IMG/VR virus record: IMGVR_UViG_3300005518_000437
Location: 1-27,140 of that record
DNA length: 27,140 bases
Reading direction: 5' to 3' (one strand)
Source: a virus
The position numbers and the translations under genes were made by a program. Within the stretch, counting starts at the first letter, position 1. Each line of letters opens with the position of its first letter. Under the pieces are notes generated by a model that was given only the letters and a program-made list of their open reading frames with translations, was not told the DNA's origin and did not search any database. This document shows positions 6,015 to 14,483 of this stretch, one piece after another.

Positions 6015-7276
6015 TGTCGAACGGTTTCAAAGTTGGAGTATTTAATAAATCTACCGGCGCTGCTCCAGTCGACCAGTCCGTAACCGGAGTTGGGTTTACC
6101 CCAAAAGCTCTCATCCTTATTTGTACAGCGGCGACAGCCGAAGGTTCCCAATCCGACCTTGCGCTGGCGATTGGTCTGACAGCGGGTGCAACACAGTCGG
6201 AGAGTCTCACGGCCTGGTCCGACGATAATGTCAGTACCTCCAGTACATGGCAGGCAAAATTGGCGAGAGCCCTCACTATTACGGCGATAACTTCCGGGGT
6301 TGCCGCCCAGTGTGACTTGAAGTCATTCGATTCGGACGGATTCACGCTGAGATGGCTTACGAACGATGCGAATGCCTATAAGATTCAGTACATAGCATTT
6401 GGCGGAAGTGATATCACAAATGCTGCCGTGAAGTTCATGACCCATCAAACCGGCACCGGTAACAAGAGTTTCACCGGCGTTGGTTTCCAACCCGATATAA
6501 TTTTTCTTTTGAGTGATAACTTCAGCACTCCCGGTCACTTTGGAAACTCAGGACTCTCTATAGGGCTTGGGGCTGGAATGTCCGCGACTAAACGTTGGGC
6601 GACCTGCATAAGTGCGGATACCGGCGCGACAATGGCTAATGCCCTGAACGCTCAGACATACCAGCGCACAGACTCTATTTATCTAAGCGTCAATCCCAGC
6701 GGTAGTCAGGAACATCGTTTCGATTTGGTATCAATGGACTCGGACGGGTTCACTCTGAATCAAATTGCTAATGTGTCCGACGTCGACTTTGGCGTGCTTT
6801 GCATCAAAGGCGGCTCGTGGGATTTGGGCAGTTTCGCTAAGACTACAGGCGCAGCGCCAGTAGACCAATCAGTGACCGGGCTCTCGTTCGCTCCGGATGG
6901 GTTCATCCTCGCAAGCGGTAAAGACGTGGCGGCGAGTACAAGTATCGTGGCAAACGCTGTGAATTCCATGGGTGCAGCATCAGGCCCCACTGAGCGCGCC
7001 GCAACTAACGTCTTCATGAGCGATACGTCGATACCTACCGCTGCACGCTCGGGCATCTGGACTAATCGGTGCTTCGCTGGCCAAGACCCAAACTCCGCAG
7101 TGAATATCGCGGATATTAAGTCCCTGAATAGCGATGGCTTCACAGTCACTTGGACTACTAACGATACAGGTAACAATCCGGGCATCCTCTGGGTGGCCGC
7201 TAAGCTCGCAGGACCCGGTGAGTCATTCCCGGCTGGCCATCTAAGAACTACGCCAACGCCACTGCTGAGAATGTAG
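6014..7276 (+). CDS. Repeated beta-sandwich protein, possible receptor-binding or surface protein
   Basis: A 420-residue protein made of about three related units of 130-145 residues. The units start at GVFNKSTGAAPVDQSVTGVG, at NKSFTGVGFQPDIIF and at GSFAKTTGAAPVDQSVTGLS. They end at DSDGFTLRW, MDSDGFTLNQ and LNSDGFTVTW respectively. The pattern of short strands, Gly/Thr richness and absence of helices indicate repeated beta-sandwich domains, as in virion surface proteins. No signal peptide is present. Its location before the terminase, the lack of any tail-tip gene after the tape measure, and its size make it the best candidate in the window for a receptor-contacting protein. That role is inference; a decoration protein is an alternative. 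Confidence 0.6.
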   Translation: MSNGFKVGVFNKSTGAAPVDQSVTGVGFTPKALILICTAATAEGSQSDLALAIGLTAGATQSESLTAWSDDNVSTSSTWQAKLARALTITAITSGVAAQCDLKSFDSDGFTLRWLTNDANAYKIQYIAFGGSDITNAAVKFMTHQTGTGNKSFTGVGFQPDIIFLLSDNFSTPGHFGNSGLSIGLGAGMSATKRWATCISADTGATMANALNAQTYQRTDSIYLSVNPSGSQEHRFDLVSMDSDGFTLNQIANVSDVDFGVLCIKGGSWDLGSFAKTTGAAPVDQSVTGLSFAPDGFILASGKDVAASTSIVANAVNSMGAASGPTERAATNVFMSDTSIPTAARSGIWTNRCFAGQDPNSAVNIADIKSLNSDGFTVTWTTNDTGNNPGILWVAAKLAGPGESFPAGHLRTTPTPLLRM

Positions 7277-7325
7277 CGTCGTGCCAATTGCGCCCGCGTG
7301 CTCTCAGAACAGAAGGACATTCCGC

Positions 7326-7772
7326 ATGAAGAAGCAGGTTTCGTCATCATCACACGCAACACAAAAAACAATATCCACGCCCAAGATGAAGCGCGCTTCG
7401 TTTTGGAAACCGAAATTCATCGAGGCATTACGTGATACGGCTAGTGTTTATCACTCGTGTAAGGCTGCGGGCATTGAACGTAGTACGGCATACAGAGCGC
7501 GAGATGTTGATGAGCAGTTCCGCAAGGCGTGGAACGACGCGTTAGAGGATGCTGGAGACCAAGTGGAGTACGCATTACGCAAGCGTGCATGTGACAAGTC
7601 TGACTTGGCGTCCATCTTTTGGTTGAAGAACAATCGTGAGAAGTACAGGGAACACACCAGGCTTGAGTTGACAGGCCCTCAGGGCGGACCGATTCAGATA
7701 GAGCAGGCCGCGTCAGAGTTCGATTCCAGGCTGGCCGCGTTGATGACAAGGATTACAAAGGGCAGTGATTAG
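7326..7772 (+). CDS. Terminase small subunit-like DNA-binding protein
   Basis: A 148-residue protein with an N-terminal HTH: FIEALRDTASVYHSCKAAGI then ERSTAYRARDVDEQFRKAWN. This is the signature of small terminase subunits and related phage packaging proteins, which recognise the packaging start and recruit the large subunit. A central helix (DQVEYALRKRACDKSD) probably mediates oligomerisation. LKNNREKYREH and a Gly-rich GPQGGPIQ lead to the C-terminus. The ATG at 7326 follows AAGGA at 7313-7317, preferable to an upstream GTG at 7281. The large subunit gene begins 174 nt downstream, so the pair is in canonical order. Confidence 0.75.
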   Translation: MKKQVSSSSHATQKTISTPKMKRASFWKPKFIEALRDTASVYHSCKAAGIERSTAYRARDVDEQFRKAWNDALEDAGDQVEYALRKRACDKSDLASIFWLKNNREKYREHTRLELTGPQGGPIQIEQAASEFDSRLAALMTRITKGSD

Positions 7773-7946
7773 CGGCCCATTTTCCTTTCGATTATTTTCG
7801 GTTGTCCCTTAAGTAAGCAAAACCCCAGTTAACGAATTCCTGTAAGCCCTTGTTTAAGTGCGGGTTACAGAAGGTCGGACGAGCCCGTCTGCATAATGAC
7901 ACTTATCGGACGCGGTTAAGTGGCTGAAATACAACGCTTAGATTAA
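7773..7946 (+). other. Structured 174-nt gap between terminase genes
   Basis: No gene fits here. A stem CTGTAA (7840-7845) and CCC (7847-7849) pairs with GGG (7862-7864) and TTACAG (7865-7870), with one bulged G. A second hairpin, GACG-AGCC-CGTC, lies at 7878-7889. TTAAGT occurs three times, at 7809-7814, 7854-7859 and 7916-7921. The ATG at 7947 has no Shine-Dalgarno. The region could be a packaging (cos/pac) site, an RNA element or a promoter region; none is proven. Confidence 0.4.
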
Positions 7947-9236
7947 ATGTCCCAACAGGTCACCGCCGCTTGGCTAGCCTCACTCCCCGATGTTCAAAGA
8001 ACGCAGTTCTTGGCGGGTCTGACTACTAAAGACAAGGCGATGCTCCGCTACAAGTGGAGCTTCTGGGCGCGTGAGAAACAGGTCGCGCCCTCAGGCGATT
8101 GGTTCATATGGTTGGTGCAGGCGGGCCGTGGGTTTGGAAAGAGCAGGGCCGGTGCCGAGTGGGTGCGGTCAAAGGTTGAAACAGGGAAGGCGAGACGCAT
8201 TGCGTTAGTTGGCCGTACAGCGGCCGACGTGCGTGATGTCATGGTGCGGGGTGAGTCCGGCATTCTCGCATGCAGTCCCCCAGAGTTCCGGCCCGAGTAT
8301 GAACCATCCAAGCGATTGCTTACGTGGTCGAACGGCGCAATCGCGACGTGCTATTCAGCGGATGAGCCTGACTTGTTACGCGGCCCCGAGCACGACTGTG
8401 CATGGGCTGATGAGATTGCTAGCTGGCAACGTCCCGAAACGTGGGACATGTTGCTGCTCGGCCTCAGGCTCGGCGAGCAGCCGCAGGTAGTTGCCACTAC
8501 CACGCCGAAGCCAGTGAAGCTTATTCGGGCATTAGTAGAGAAGGCTCGCAAAGACAACTCGGTCATCATCACTAGGGGCAGCACTCACGAGAACAGCGCG
8601 AATCTTGCGGCCTCGTTTCTTGAACAGGTTGTTGACGCCTATCACGGCACGAGGCTTGGCCGTCAGGAAATAGACGGTGAGTTGCTTGAAGACGTTGTTG
8701 GGGCGCTCTGGCAGTGGTCGTGGATTCTAGATAACAGAGTAGAGAGCGCACCCGAGCTACAGCGCATTGTTGTGGCTATAGACCCAGCGACCACACATGG
8801 GGAGTCGTCGGATTACACCGGCCTTGCAGTAGTCGGAAAAGGTAACGACGAGCATTTCTATGTACTGCACTCCGAAGGCGTGAAGCTGAGTCCTGACGGC
8901 TGGGCGCAACGGGCGCTGTCACTCTACGACAAATATCTCGCAGACAAGATTATCGCTGAGCGCAACAACGGCGGTGAGATGGTCGAGGCGACAATCAGGA
9001 ATGCACGTCGCAATGTGCCCGTGAAGACCATACACGCCTCACGCGGCAAGACAGTACGAGCCGAGCCAATAGCCTGCCTCGCGGAGCAGGGAAAAATTCA
9101 TCATGTCGGAGTCTTCGAATCGTTGGAAGAGGAACTAACTCGTTTCCCTACAGCCACCGAACACGATGATGAGGTCGATGCATTGGTCTACGCACTGAGT
9201 GAGCTATCAGGCCGCAAGACGATTCGATTCGCATGA
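7947..9236 (+). CDS. terL: Terminase large subunit (DNA-packaging ATPase/nuclease)
   Basis: The packaging motor: it docks on the portal, hydrolyses ATP to translocate DNA into the prohead and cuts concatemers. At 429 residues it is a normal length. The ATPase has Walker A QAGRGFGKS at 58-66, a Walker B ending DCAWADE at 150-156 and a coupling segment VVATTTPKP at 181-189. The nuclease is RNase H-like: Asp279 in VAIDP, Glu338 in AERNNGG, and the final acidic cluster HDDEVDALVYAL at 406-417. No Shine-Dalgarno precedes the ATG at 7947, but the N-terminal sequence continues the family and no better start exists. It overlaps the portal gene by ATGA, consistent with stoichiometric coupling. Confidence 0.93.
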   Translation: MSQQVTAAWLASLPDVQRTQFLAGLTTKDKAMLRYKWSFWAREKQVAPSGDWFIWLVQAGRGFGKSRAGAEWVRSKVETGKARRIALVGRTAADVRDVMVRGESGILACSPPEFRPEYEPSKRLLTWSNGAIATCYSADEPDLLRGPEHDCAWADEIASWQRPETWDMLLLGLRLGEQPQVVATTTPKPVKLIRALVEKARKDNSVIITRGSTHENSANLAASFLEQVVDAYHGTRLGRQEIDGELLEDVVGALWQWSWILDNRVESAPELQRIVVAIDPATTHGESSDYTGLAVVGKGNDEHFYVLHSEGVKLSPDGWAQRALSLYDKYLADKIIAERNNGGEMVEATIRNARRNVPVKTIHASRGKTVRAEPIACLAEQGKIHHVGVFESLEEELTRFPTATEHDDEVDALVYALSELSGRKTIRFA

Positions 9237-10513
9237 CAAACGCTTCACTACTCAAAAGAATGGCACTACGCGTCAAGGGCATATTCAGTGGGCAGGGGTC
9301 TGACGGCCCGCGCTTCTTCAACTGGGCCTTTGATAGTCCCGCGTTGTTCTCTCGCTCTCGGATAAACTACGAGAGCGAGGTAGGCGATGTAACGCGCAAC
9401 AGTCTTGTCATGGCCGCGTCACGCTGGGTGGGGTCAACTATTCCTGAAGCGCCGCTAGTGGTACTGAGCAACAAGACCGGCAAAGACGAAGTTGTATCGA
9501 ATCATCCATTGGTGAAGCTTTGGAAGAGGCCGAATCCCTTTCACTCGGGCTCAACGCTGCTCAAGTGTTTTGCGCTCAGTTGGCTTACGGACGGCAATGT
9601 ATTCTTCTTGAAGCGCCGTAATGCTCGCGGCGTCCCGGTTGAGCTTTATTATTTGCCGCACTGGATGGTGTTTCCGCGCTGGCCGTCTGATGGTTCAAAG
9701 TTTCTCAGTCACTACGACTACATTGTTGATGGGCAAGCCACTCGCTATGACCCCTCAGAGATAGTGCACATATCGGACGGGATGAATCCGCTCACACGCA
9801 GAGGAACGTCCCCGTTGCGGGCACTGATGCGCGAGATATTCTCAGACAATGAGGCCGCGCACTTTTCGGCGGCGCTTCTAATCAACAGCGGCATCCCGCC
9901 CTACATAGTTACAAGTCGCGACAATGCGGACATTGATGAAGAGTCGTTGAAGGAAGCTATCAGACGCCAGAGCACAGGAGACCACAGGGGTGAGCCGATA
10001 GTGGCCAGTGGCGGTATTGAGATTAAGCAACTCAGCTTTGACCCTGACTCATTGAACCTCAAAGCATGCCGGATGATTAATGAGGAGCGTGTGTCGGCGG
10101 TTCTCGGCATTCCTGCAATCGTTCTCGGCTTTGGCGCGGGACTTGAGCGTTCCACGTTCGCCAACTTCCGCGAGGCTCGAGAAGCTTATACAGAGAGTTA
10201 TTTGCTGCCGCTGTGGAGACACATAGCCGAGGAGCTATCGCTTCAACTCCTAACGGACTTCACAACGGACGAGACTATGCGCGTATCGCATGACCTTACG
10301 CAGGTCAGGGTCCTGCAAGACGACCAGAACAAGTTGTATGCGCGACTGACAGTCGGCGTTCGTGGAGGCTGGATAAAGAGAAGTGAAGCTCGGGCGGCTG
10401 TCGGATTGGACGTGATGCCCGAGGATGATGTGTATCTTCTCGTGAGTGTCGCTAATACGAGCACCTTTGAGGCGACGGCTGCCTTAGGAAAAAGCGCAGG
10501 ACGTGCGGCGTGA
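9233..10513 (+). CDS. Portal protein, HK97 family
   Basis: A 426-residue portal that forms the dodecameric ring at the capsid vertex through which DNA enters and leaves. Family markers include an early RNSLVMAASRWVGSTIPEAP, HPLVKLWKRPNP, GNVFFLKRR, the MVFPRWP beta segment, SPLRALMREIF, INSGIPPYIV, and the late IPAIVLGFGAGLERSTFANF segment, which matches the HK97 portal wing/stem transition. A C-terminal region with VSVANTSTFE and a short Ala-rich tail is typical. It starts within the terL stop codon (ATGA). The stop is followed after 12 nt by the 3' end of an opposite-strand gene, so the late transcript must run antisense across it. Confidence 0.92.
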   Translation: MTNASLLKRMALRVKGIFSGQGSDGPRFFNWAFDSPALFSRSRINYESEVGDVTRNSLVMAASRWVGSTIPEAPLVVLSNKTGKDEVVSNHPLVKLWKRPNPFHSGSTLLKCFALSWLTDGNVFFLKRRNARGVPVELYYLPHWMVFPRWPSDGSKFLSHYDYIVDGQATRYDPSEIVHISDGMNPLTRRGTSPLRALMREIFSDNEAAHFSAALLINSGIPPYIVTSRDNADIDEESLKEAIRRQSTGDHRGEPIVASGGIEIKQLSFDPDSLNLKACRMINEERVSAVLGIPAIVLGFGAGLERSTFANFREAREAYTESYLLPLWRHIAEELSLQLLTDFTTDETMRVSHDLTQVRVLQDDQNKLYARLTVGVRGGWIKRSEARAAVGLDVMPEDDVYLLVSVANTSTFEATAALGKSAGRAA

Positions 10514-10525
10514 GCAAGTGCGGCG

Positions 10526-11203
10526 TTATCGTTTCGGGTAAATCAGTTCGACTCCTCTGCGATTTATCATTGCCATTCGCACTTCTTCCATGATGTGTCG
10601 CGGAACGTCCAATGCATTAACGCCTGAGGGAAAGAACTCTAATGGCATCACCCTCTCATTAAAGAGCCATTTTATTCCGGCTTTGAGTCTAGGACCAGTC
10701 ACTTCATAAGTGACGTTGTCCCAAATCTCCTCAGCAACGAGTTTATCCATCATTTGTGGATTGACCTCGGGGTCGAAAGTGACAGCGCGCGTTATGCACT
10801 CAAGAGGAATGACGCCTCTGTAGGCAACTCCGCCCCACTCATTCAGGGAGGCTTGCCATAGGTGCTGGTTCGCTTCTAACTCATTCGCCGCGCGTTCGAG
10901 GGCTGCCTCGGCTTCTGCATCCGTTGCGCCCTCATCTGTGTACTTCGCGGCAATGAAGACCTGCTCTGGATAGAGGAGTGTAGCATTCAAGAGAGAGCTA
11001 TCAATCTCTACGACTGCCCATCTCTCGTTGCTTTTGGAGGCTAAATGCCTTGCAAAGCACGTTGCAGAATACGTCGTCAAATAGACCATCTCTGACAAGG
11101 TATCAAGGACTGGAAAGTTAGCTGGCGCATCGCCTCGGGGTTTTAGCCCTTCTTCAATTATGCGGCGAGCCTTTGATTCAGATGTACCGTGATAGAGCTT
11201 CAT
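10526..11203 (-). CDS. ADP-ribosyltransferase-like phage protein
   Basis: A 225-residue protein on the opposite strand to the late operon. It begins LYHGTSESKARRIIEEGL at residues 3-20, then has VYLTTYSATCFARHLA at 40-55 and GGVAYRGVIPLECITRAV at 124-141. The LYHGT strand, the Y-L-T strand and a later R-G-V-I-P strand are the core of the ADP-ribosyltransferase (PARP/Tpt1-like) fold; His5 and Tyr41 would bind NAD or a nucleotide. The catalytic Glu is not certain; Glu135 is a candidate. Relatives with the same three blocks occur in phages and bacteria and remain uncharacterised to my knowledge. No signal peptide. Inversion within the head genes marks it as a self-contained moron-like gene. A toxin, anti-defence or host-takeover function is inference. 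Confidence 0.7.
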   Translation of the reverse strand: MKLYHGTSESKARRIIEEGLKPRGDAPANFPVLDTLSEMVYLTTYSATCFARHLASKSNERWAVVEIDSSLLNATLLYPEQVFIAAKYTDEGATDAEAEAALERAANELEANQHLWQASLNEWGGVAYRGVIPLECITRAVTFDPEVNPQMMDKLVAEEIWDNVTYEVTGPRLKAGIKWLFNERVMPLEFFPSGVNALDVPRHIMEEVRMAMINRRGVELIYPKR

Positions 11204-11316
11204 ACCGTAAGTATCGCCCCTCGAACCTAATTACGCTAGAGAGAGCCTGTTTCAATTTGGCCTAGCGAAACACGCTGGGCACGCTGACGCTAAGCCTAGA
11301 GAGGGCATGCGCATTA
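11204..11316. promoter_or_regulatory. Divergent gap with inverted repeat
   Basis: The gap between the leftward ART-like gene and the rightward beta-protein gene. CGCTAG (11234-11239) plus GCC (11245-11247) pairs with GGC (11259-11261) plus CTAGCG (11262-11267), leaving a five-base bulge. A minus-strand TTGAAA at 11255-11250 could be the -35 of the leftward gene, but the matching -10 is poor. A related CTAGAGAG sequence recurs near 11236 and 11296. Confidence 0.35.
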
Positions 11317-11616
11317 ATGACCAATAGCTATGACCGAGGGGACCTGGTACACCTGACCGCTACGTTTTTGGCCAATGGCTTCCCGACGGACCCAAGTGGA
11401 ATCGTATTCAAAACCAAGTCGCCTTCGCGAGTGGTCACAAGTTATGTGTATGGCATAGCCGGTCAGTTGGTGCGTGACTCGACGGGTGTATATCACATCG
11501 ACTTACGGCCAACAGAAGTTGGTAAATGGCAGTATCGCTGGGAGGCGTCGGGCGCGGCTGAGTCTGCGGAGAGCGGCCGGTTCTATGTTCGCCGATTGAA
11601 CATCTCAAACGACTGA
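11317..11616 (+). CDS. Small Ig-like beta-sandwich phage protein
   Basis: A 99-residue beta protein. It has the familiar pattern YDRGDLVHLTATFLANGFPT, DPSGIVFKTKSP, VRDSTGVYHIDLRP, VGKWQYRWEASG and ending with a FYVRR strand. Small proteins of this pattern are common in phage head and neck clusters and resemble Ig-like domains; they are usually left as hypothetical. GAGGGC at 11301-11306 offers a moderate ribosome site. Its position just before the protease and capsid genes suggests a virion or assembly role. Biochemical function unknown. Confidence 0.6.
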   Translation: MTNSYDRGDLVHLTATFLANGFPTDPSGIVFKTKSPSRVVTSYVYGIAGQLVRDSTGVYHIDLRPTEVGKWQYRWEASGAAESAESGRFYVRRLNISND

Positions 11617-11665
11617 CGCCAGTCCTACTACAGCACCCCCTAACAACCATTGGAGTGAATAGCTG

Positions 11666-12550
11666 ATGAAGCTAGAGCGGAAGTGTGTCTCTTTTTATCT
11701 CAAATCCGACAGTCTGCAATCAGGCGAGTTTGCTGGGTATGGCGCAGCGTTCTCGAATCTTGACCGTACAGGCGACATCATCGCGCCGGGTGCATTCACT
11801 GCCGGGCTACCTGAGTTCCTCGCTAACGGCTTCATCGCATGGATGCACGAGTGGGACTCGCCGATAGGCAAGGCAATAGAGGCGCGCGAAGACGAGCAGG
11901 GCCTCTTCATCAAGGGGCGTATTTCTGACACGGTTCAGGGCCGTGATGCGCTGACTCTATTGCGCGACGGAGTAATCAAGAAGCTCAGTATTGGCTATCG
12001 CATCAAGGACGCCGAGTTTTTCAACAGTCTCGATGAACTGGCCGCGTATGCACGCACAAACAATATAACGCTCAGGCTCGATGAGCTTGATGGCGTGATA
12101 GGCGGCGTGCGCCTACTCAAGCAAATCGAATTATACGAAATATCACTTGTAACCGTGCCTGCAAATCCCGAGGCGGCGGTTACAGCAGTCAAAGAATTAG
12201 ATGCACTCATAGAAGGCGGGCTGCATGCTGGCTTGCCTTTCACTGAACACTCGCTGGCAGTGCGTGCCGCGCTAGCTGAGTTTGCAAATCGCGCAAAAGC
12301 AATCCAAGAGCTTCGCCAGAAAGAAGGCCGCGTTCTTAGCAATGCGAACAGACAGAAACTGCAATCTGTCATCGACGCATGGTCGGCAGGACAAACCGCG
12401 GTCGATTCAATCAAGGAACTTCTCGCCTCAAGTAAACACTCAGAGATGAGTGCCGCTGAGAGTCCCGACAAGAGCGCCGCGAATGAACAGGCGCGAAAGC
12501 TCTACGCCCAGTTTTTACGAAATGAAGCCACACAGCTAGGCGCTGCCTAG
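11666..12550 (+). CDS. HK97-type prohead protease
   Basis: A 294-residue serine protease that cleaves the capsid scaffold domain during maturation. The family hallmarks are GYGAAFSNLDRTGDII at 24-39, MHEWDSPIGKA with probable catalytic His61, LSIGYR with Ser108, and ELYEISLVTVPANPEA at 155-170. The C-terminal 120 residues carry GRVLSNANRQKLQSVIDA, a segment seen in this group after the protease fold, and an Ala-rich tail that may assist assembly. TGGAG at 11651-11655 precedes the ATG at 11666. The capsid gene follows after 38 nt, as in HK97. Confidence 0.92.
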   Translation: MKLERKCVSFYLKSDSLQSGEFAGYGAAFSNLDRTGDIIAPGAFTAGLPEFLANGFIAWMHEWDSPIGKAIEAREDEQGLFIKGRISDTVQGRDALTLLRDGVIKKLSIGYRIKDAEFFNSLDELAAYARTNNITLRLDELDGVIGGVRLLKQIELYEISLVTVPANPEAAVTAVKELDALIEGGLHAGLPFTEHSLAVRAALAEFANRAKAIQELRQKEGRVLSNANRQKLQSVIDAWSAGQTAVDSIKELLASSKHSEMSAAESPDKSAANEQARKLYAQFLRNEATQLGAA

Positions 12551-12588
12551 AGGCTCGCTGGTAGCGACCAGAAGAACAGGAGAAATCT

Positions 12589-13833
12589 ATGTCCAAGTTG
12601 AGAGAGATGGCCGAAGAAATTGCGGCCAAGCGGCAAGCACTTGCCGAGATATTCGCAAGCCACACCACTGCCGGTGAGCTTGACATGCCGATGAACATCG
12701 TTGAGGACGTGCGTGCAAAGAACAACGAACTCACCGACCTATCCAAGAAGTATGAGCAAGCCCTCGAAAGTCAGCGCATTGCGACTGACAACCGAACGGC
12801 TCTTGAGAAGCTAGACCGTGAGGCTGTGACCGGTGTGCGTTTCCCAGCGGGTCAAGCCGCGAGCTTCTCGGTGACCGATGACGGCAAGGGTCACAAGACG
12901 CTCGGCGAGTTGTTCGTTGAGAGCAAGGACTACAAGGGCCGTGTTGGTCGCCATGTGACCAGCTCATTTAACTACTCAATCGAGTTTCCGGATGTCGATG
13001 TCAAGACCGTGCTGACCACGACCACGGGTTACCCGCCTGAGTCGTTGCGCAGTGGCGTGCTGGTGCCCAGCGCACAGAGGGCCTTGAGGGTCGGCGACCT
13101 GATTCCGCAGGGCAACACGTCGCAGAACGCCGTGAAGTTCATGCGTGAAACCACGTTCACGAACAACGCGGCAGAGCGAACGGAAGGCAACGCATTGGCC
13201 GAGTCCGCGCTTGCCTACACTGAGGTAAGCTCGCCCGTCCAGAGTCTCGGCACCTTCATCCCGGTAACTGAGGAACAACTCGATGACGTTGACGGTATGC
13301 AAAGTCTCATCAATGACCGGCTGGTCTTTATGGTTGGTCTGCGCGAGGACTCGCAGCTACTCAATGGCGACGGCAATGCGCCGAACCTCGCGGGCATTCT
13401 GAACACCGCAAACATTCAGACTCAAGCCAAGGGCGCGGACCCTACGCCTGATGCCGTGTATAAGGCGATGGTCAAAGTTATGACCACGGGTGACGCCTCG
13501 CCCGACTCTGTAGTGTTTCACCCCGTTGACTGGCAGGACGTGCGTTTGCTTCGGACGACGGATGGTATCTACATCTGGGGCTCGCCGAGTGATGCTGGCC
13601 CCGAGCGCATCTGGGGTCTGCCGGTTGTGTTGACTACAGCCATTGCTCAGAACACCGCGCTTGTCGGAGCCTTCCGTGGGTATTCCCACATTTCCCGTCG
13701 CAAGGGTGTGACCGTAGAAGTCGGTTACATCAATGATGACTTCCAAAAGATAAAGAAGAGTATCCGTGCGGTCGAGCGATTGTCCCTAGAGGTCTTGAGA
13801 CCGTCCGCGTTTTGCACCGTCACCGGTGTCTAG
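12589..13833 (+). CDS. Major capsid protein, HK97 fold
   Basis: A 414-residue capsid subunit. Residues 1 to about 90 are charged and helical (AEEIAAKRQALAEIFA; VRAKNNELTDLSKKYEQAL), the delta scaffold domain removed by the protease. The mature part contains SGVLVPSAQRALRVGDLIPQ, FMRETTFTNNAAERTEG, SLGTFIPVTEEQLDDVDGMQ, GDGNAPNLAGILNTA, and a C-terminal FRGYSHISRRKGVTVEVG then FQKIKKSIRAVERLSLEVL. All are landmarks of the HK97 P and A domains. AGGAGAAA before the ATG gives strong initiation. A terminator-like hairpin follows the stop, which would raise its mRNA level relative to downstream genes. Confidence 0.95.
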   Translation: MSKLREMAEEIAAKRQALAEIFASHTTAGELDMPMNIVEDVRAKNNELTDLSKKYEQALESQRIATDNRTALEKLDREAVTGVRFPAGQAASFSVTDDGKGHKTLGELFVESKDYKGRVGRHVTSSFNYSIEFPDVDVKTVLTTTTGYPPESLRSGVLVPSAQRALRVGDLIPQGNTSQNAVKFMRETTFTNNAAERTEGNALAESALAYTEVSSPVQSLGTFIPVTEEQLDDVDGMQSLINDRLVFMVGLREDSQLLNGDGNAPNLAGILNTANIQTQAKGADPTPDAVYKAMVKVMTTGDASPDSVVFHPVDWQDVRLLRTTDGIYIWGSPSDAGPERIWGLPVVLTTAIAQNTALVGAFRGYSHISRRKGVTVEVGYINDDFQKIKKSIRAVERLSLEVLRPSAFCTVTGV

Positions 13834-13857
13834 TTAGCACACAATGAGTGCGCAATG

Positions 13858-13891
13858 TCGGGCATGGCCTAGCTGTGCCCGATTTTCATTT
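13858..13891 (+). terminator. Terminator or attenuator after the capsid gene
   Basis: TCGGGCA (13858-13864) pairs perfectly with TGCCCGA (13876-13882), followed at once by TTTTCATTT (13883-13891). It lies 24 nt after the capsid stop and ahead of the Shine-Dalgarno of the next head gene. Partial termination here would favour capsid expression. The U-tract is broken by CA, so efficiency may be modest. Confidence 0.65.
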
Positions 13892-13908
13892 CTAAGGAGA
13901 GAAATCAA

Positions 13909-14481
13909 ATGCCAGTAATCGAAGGCGGAAACATTATCGAGGGCGGCGCGGATATTTTTAGCGTTGCTATTGGCAGTCCTGCTGCCGTGTCAAACACCGC
14001 AGTGCATGGTGCCGTTACGGACAATGGCGCACAGCAAGTAATCACGACCGCAATCACGAGTCCCGATGTTCCACGCAACATAACGGCTACAGCCGGAGGA
14101 ACGGCGGGCGACATCAAGGCCATTCAGGTTGTTGTTGTTGGCACTGACGCGGACGGCAATGGCATTACCGAAACCCTTCCCGCGTTCACCGTTGATACAG
14201 CGGGTACCGTGACGGGCAATAAAGCGTTTAGGAGTGTCACGAGCATCACTATTCCCGCGCACGATGGGAATGGCGCAACGACTGCGGTTGGTTACGGCTC
14301 CAAGCTTGGCCTCGGCCATCGCCTGAGCCGCAACAGCGTGTTTGCCGCATTCCTGAACGGCGTCAGGGAAGCCACGGCTCCGGTTGTTACGACCGATGCA
14401 ACAACACTGTGCAACAACACGGTCACGCTCAACTCTGCGGTGAACGGCAACCCGGTTGTCATTGACTACTACAGGAGCTAG
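13909..14481 (+). CDS. Head-associated beta-rich protein (possible decoration protein)
   Basis: A 190-residue protein directly after the capsid gene with AAGGAG upstream. It is Ala/Thr/Gly-rich with strand-like segments: PRNITATAGGTAGDIKAIQV, VVGTDADGNGITETLPAF, TVTGNKAFRSVTSITIPAHD, and a C-terminal NGNPVVIDYY. No signal or membrane segment. Proteins with the same DADGNGITETLP block are common at this position in siphoviral genomes and are probably capsid decoration or fibre proteins. The assignment rests on position and beta content rather than on proven homology. Confidence 0.65.
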   Translation: MPVIEGGNIIEGGADIFSVAIGSPAAVSNTAVHGAVTDNGAQQVITTAITSPDVPRNITATAGGTAGDIKAIQVVVVGTDADGNGITETLPAFTVDTAGTVTGNKAFRSVTSITIPAHDGNGATTAVGYGSKLGLGHRLSRNSVFAAFLNGVREATAPVVTTDATTLCNNTVTLNSAVNGNPVVIDYYRS

Positions 14482-14483
14482 AC

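Noticed and set aside
7773-7946. tRNA gene between terminase genes
   Set aside because: Some stems resemble tRNA arms, but no acceptor stem and T-loop can be assembled.
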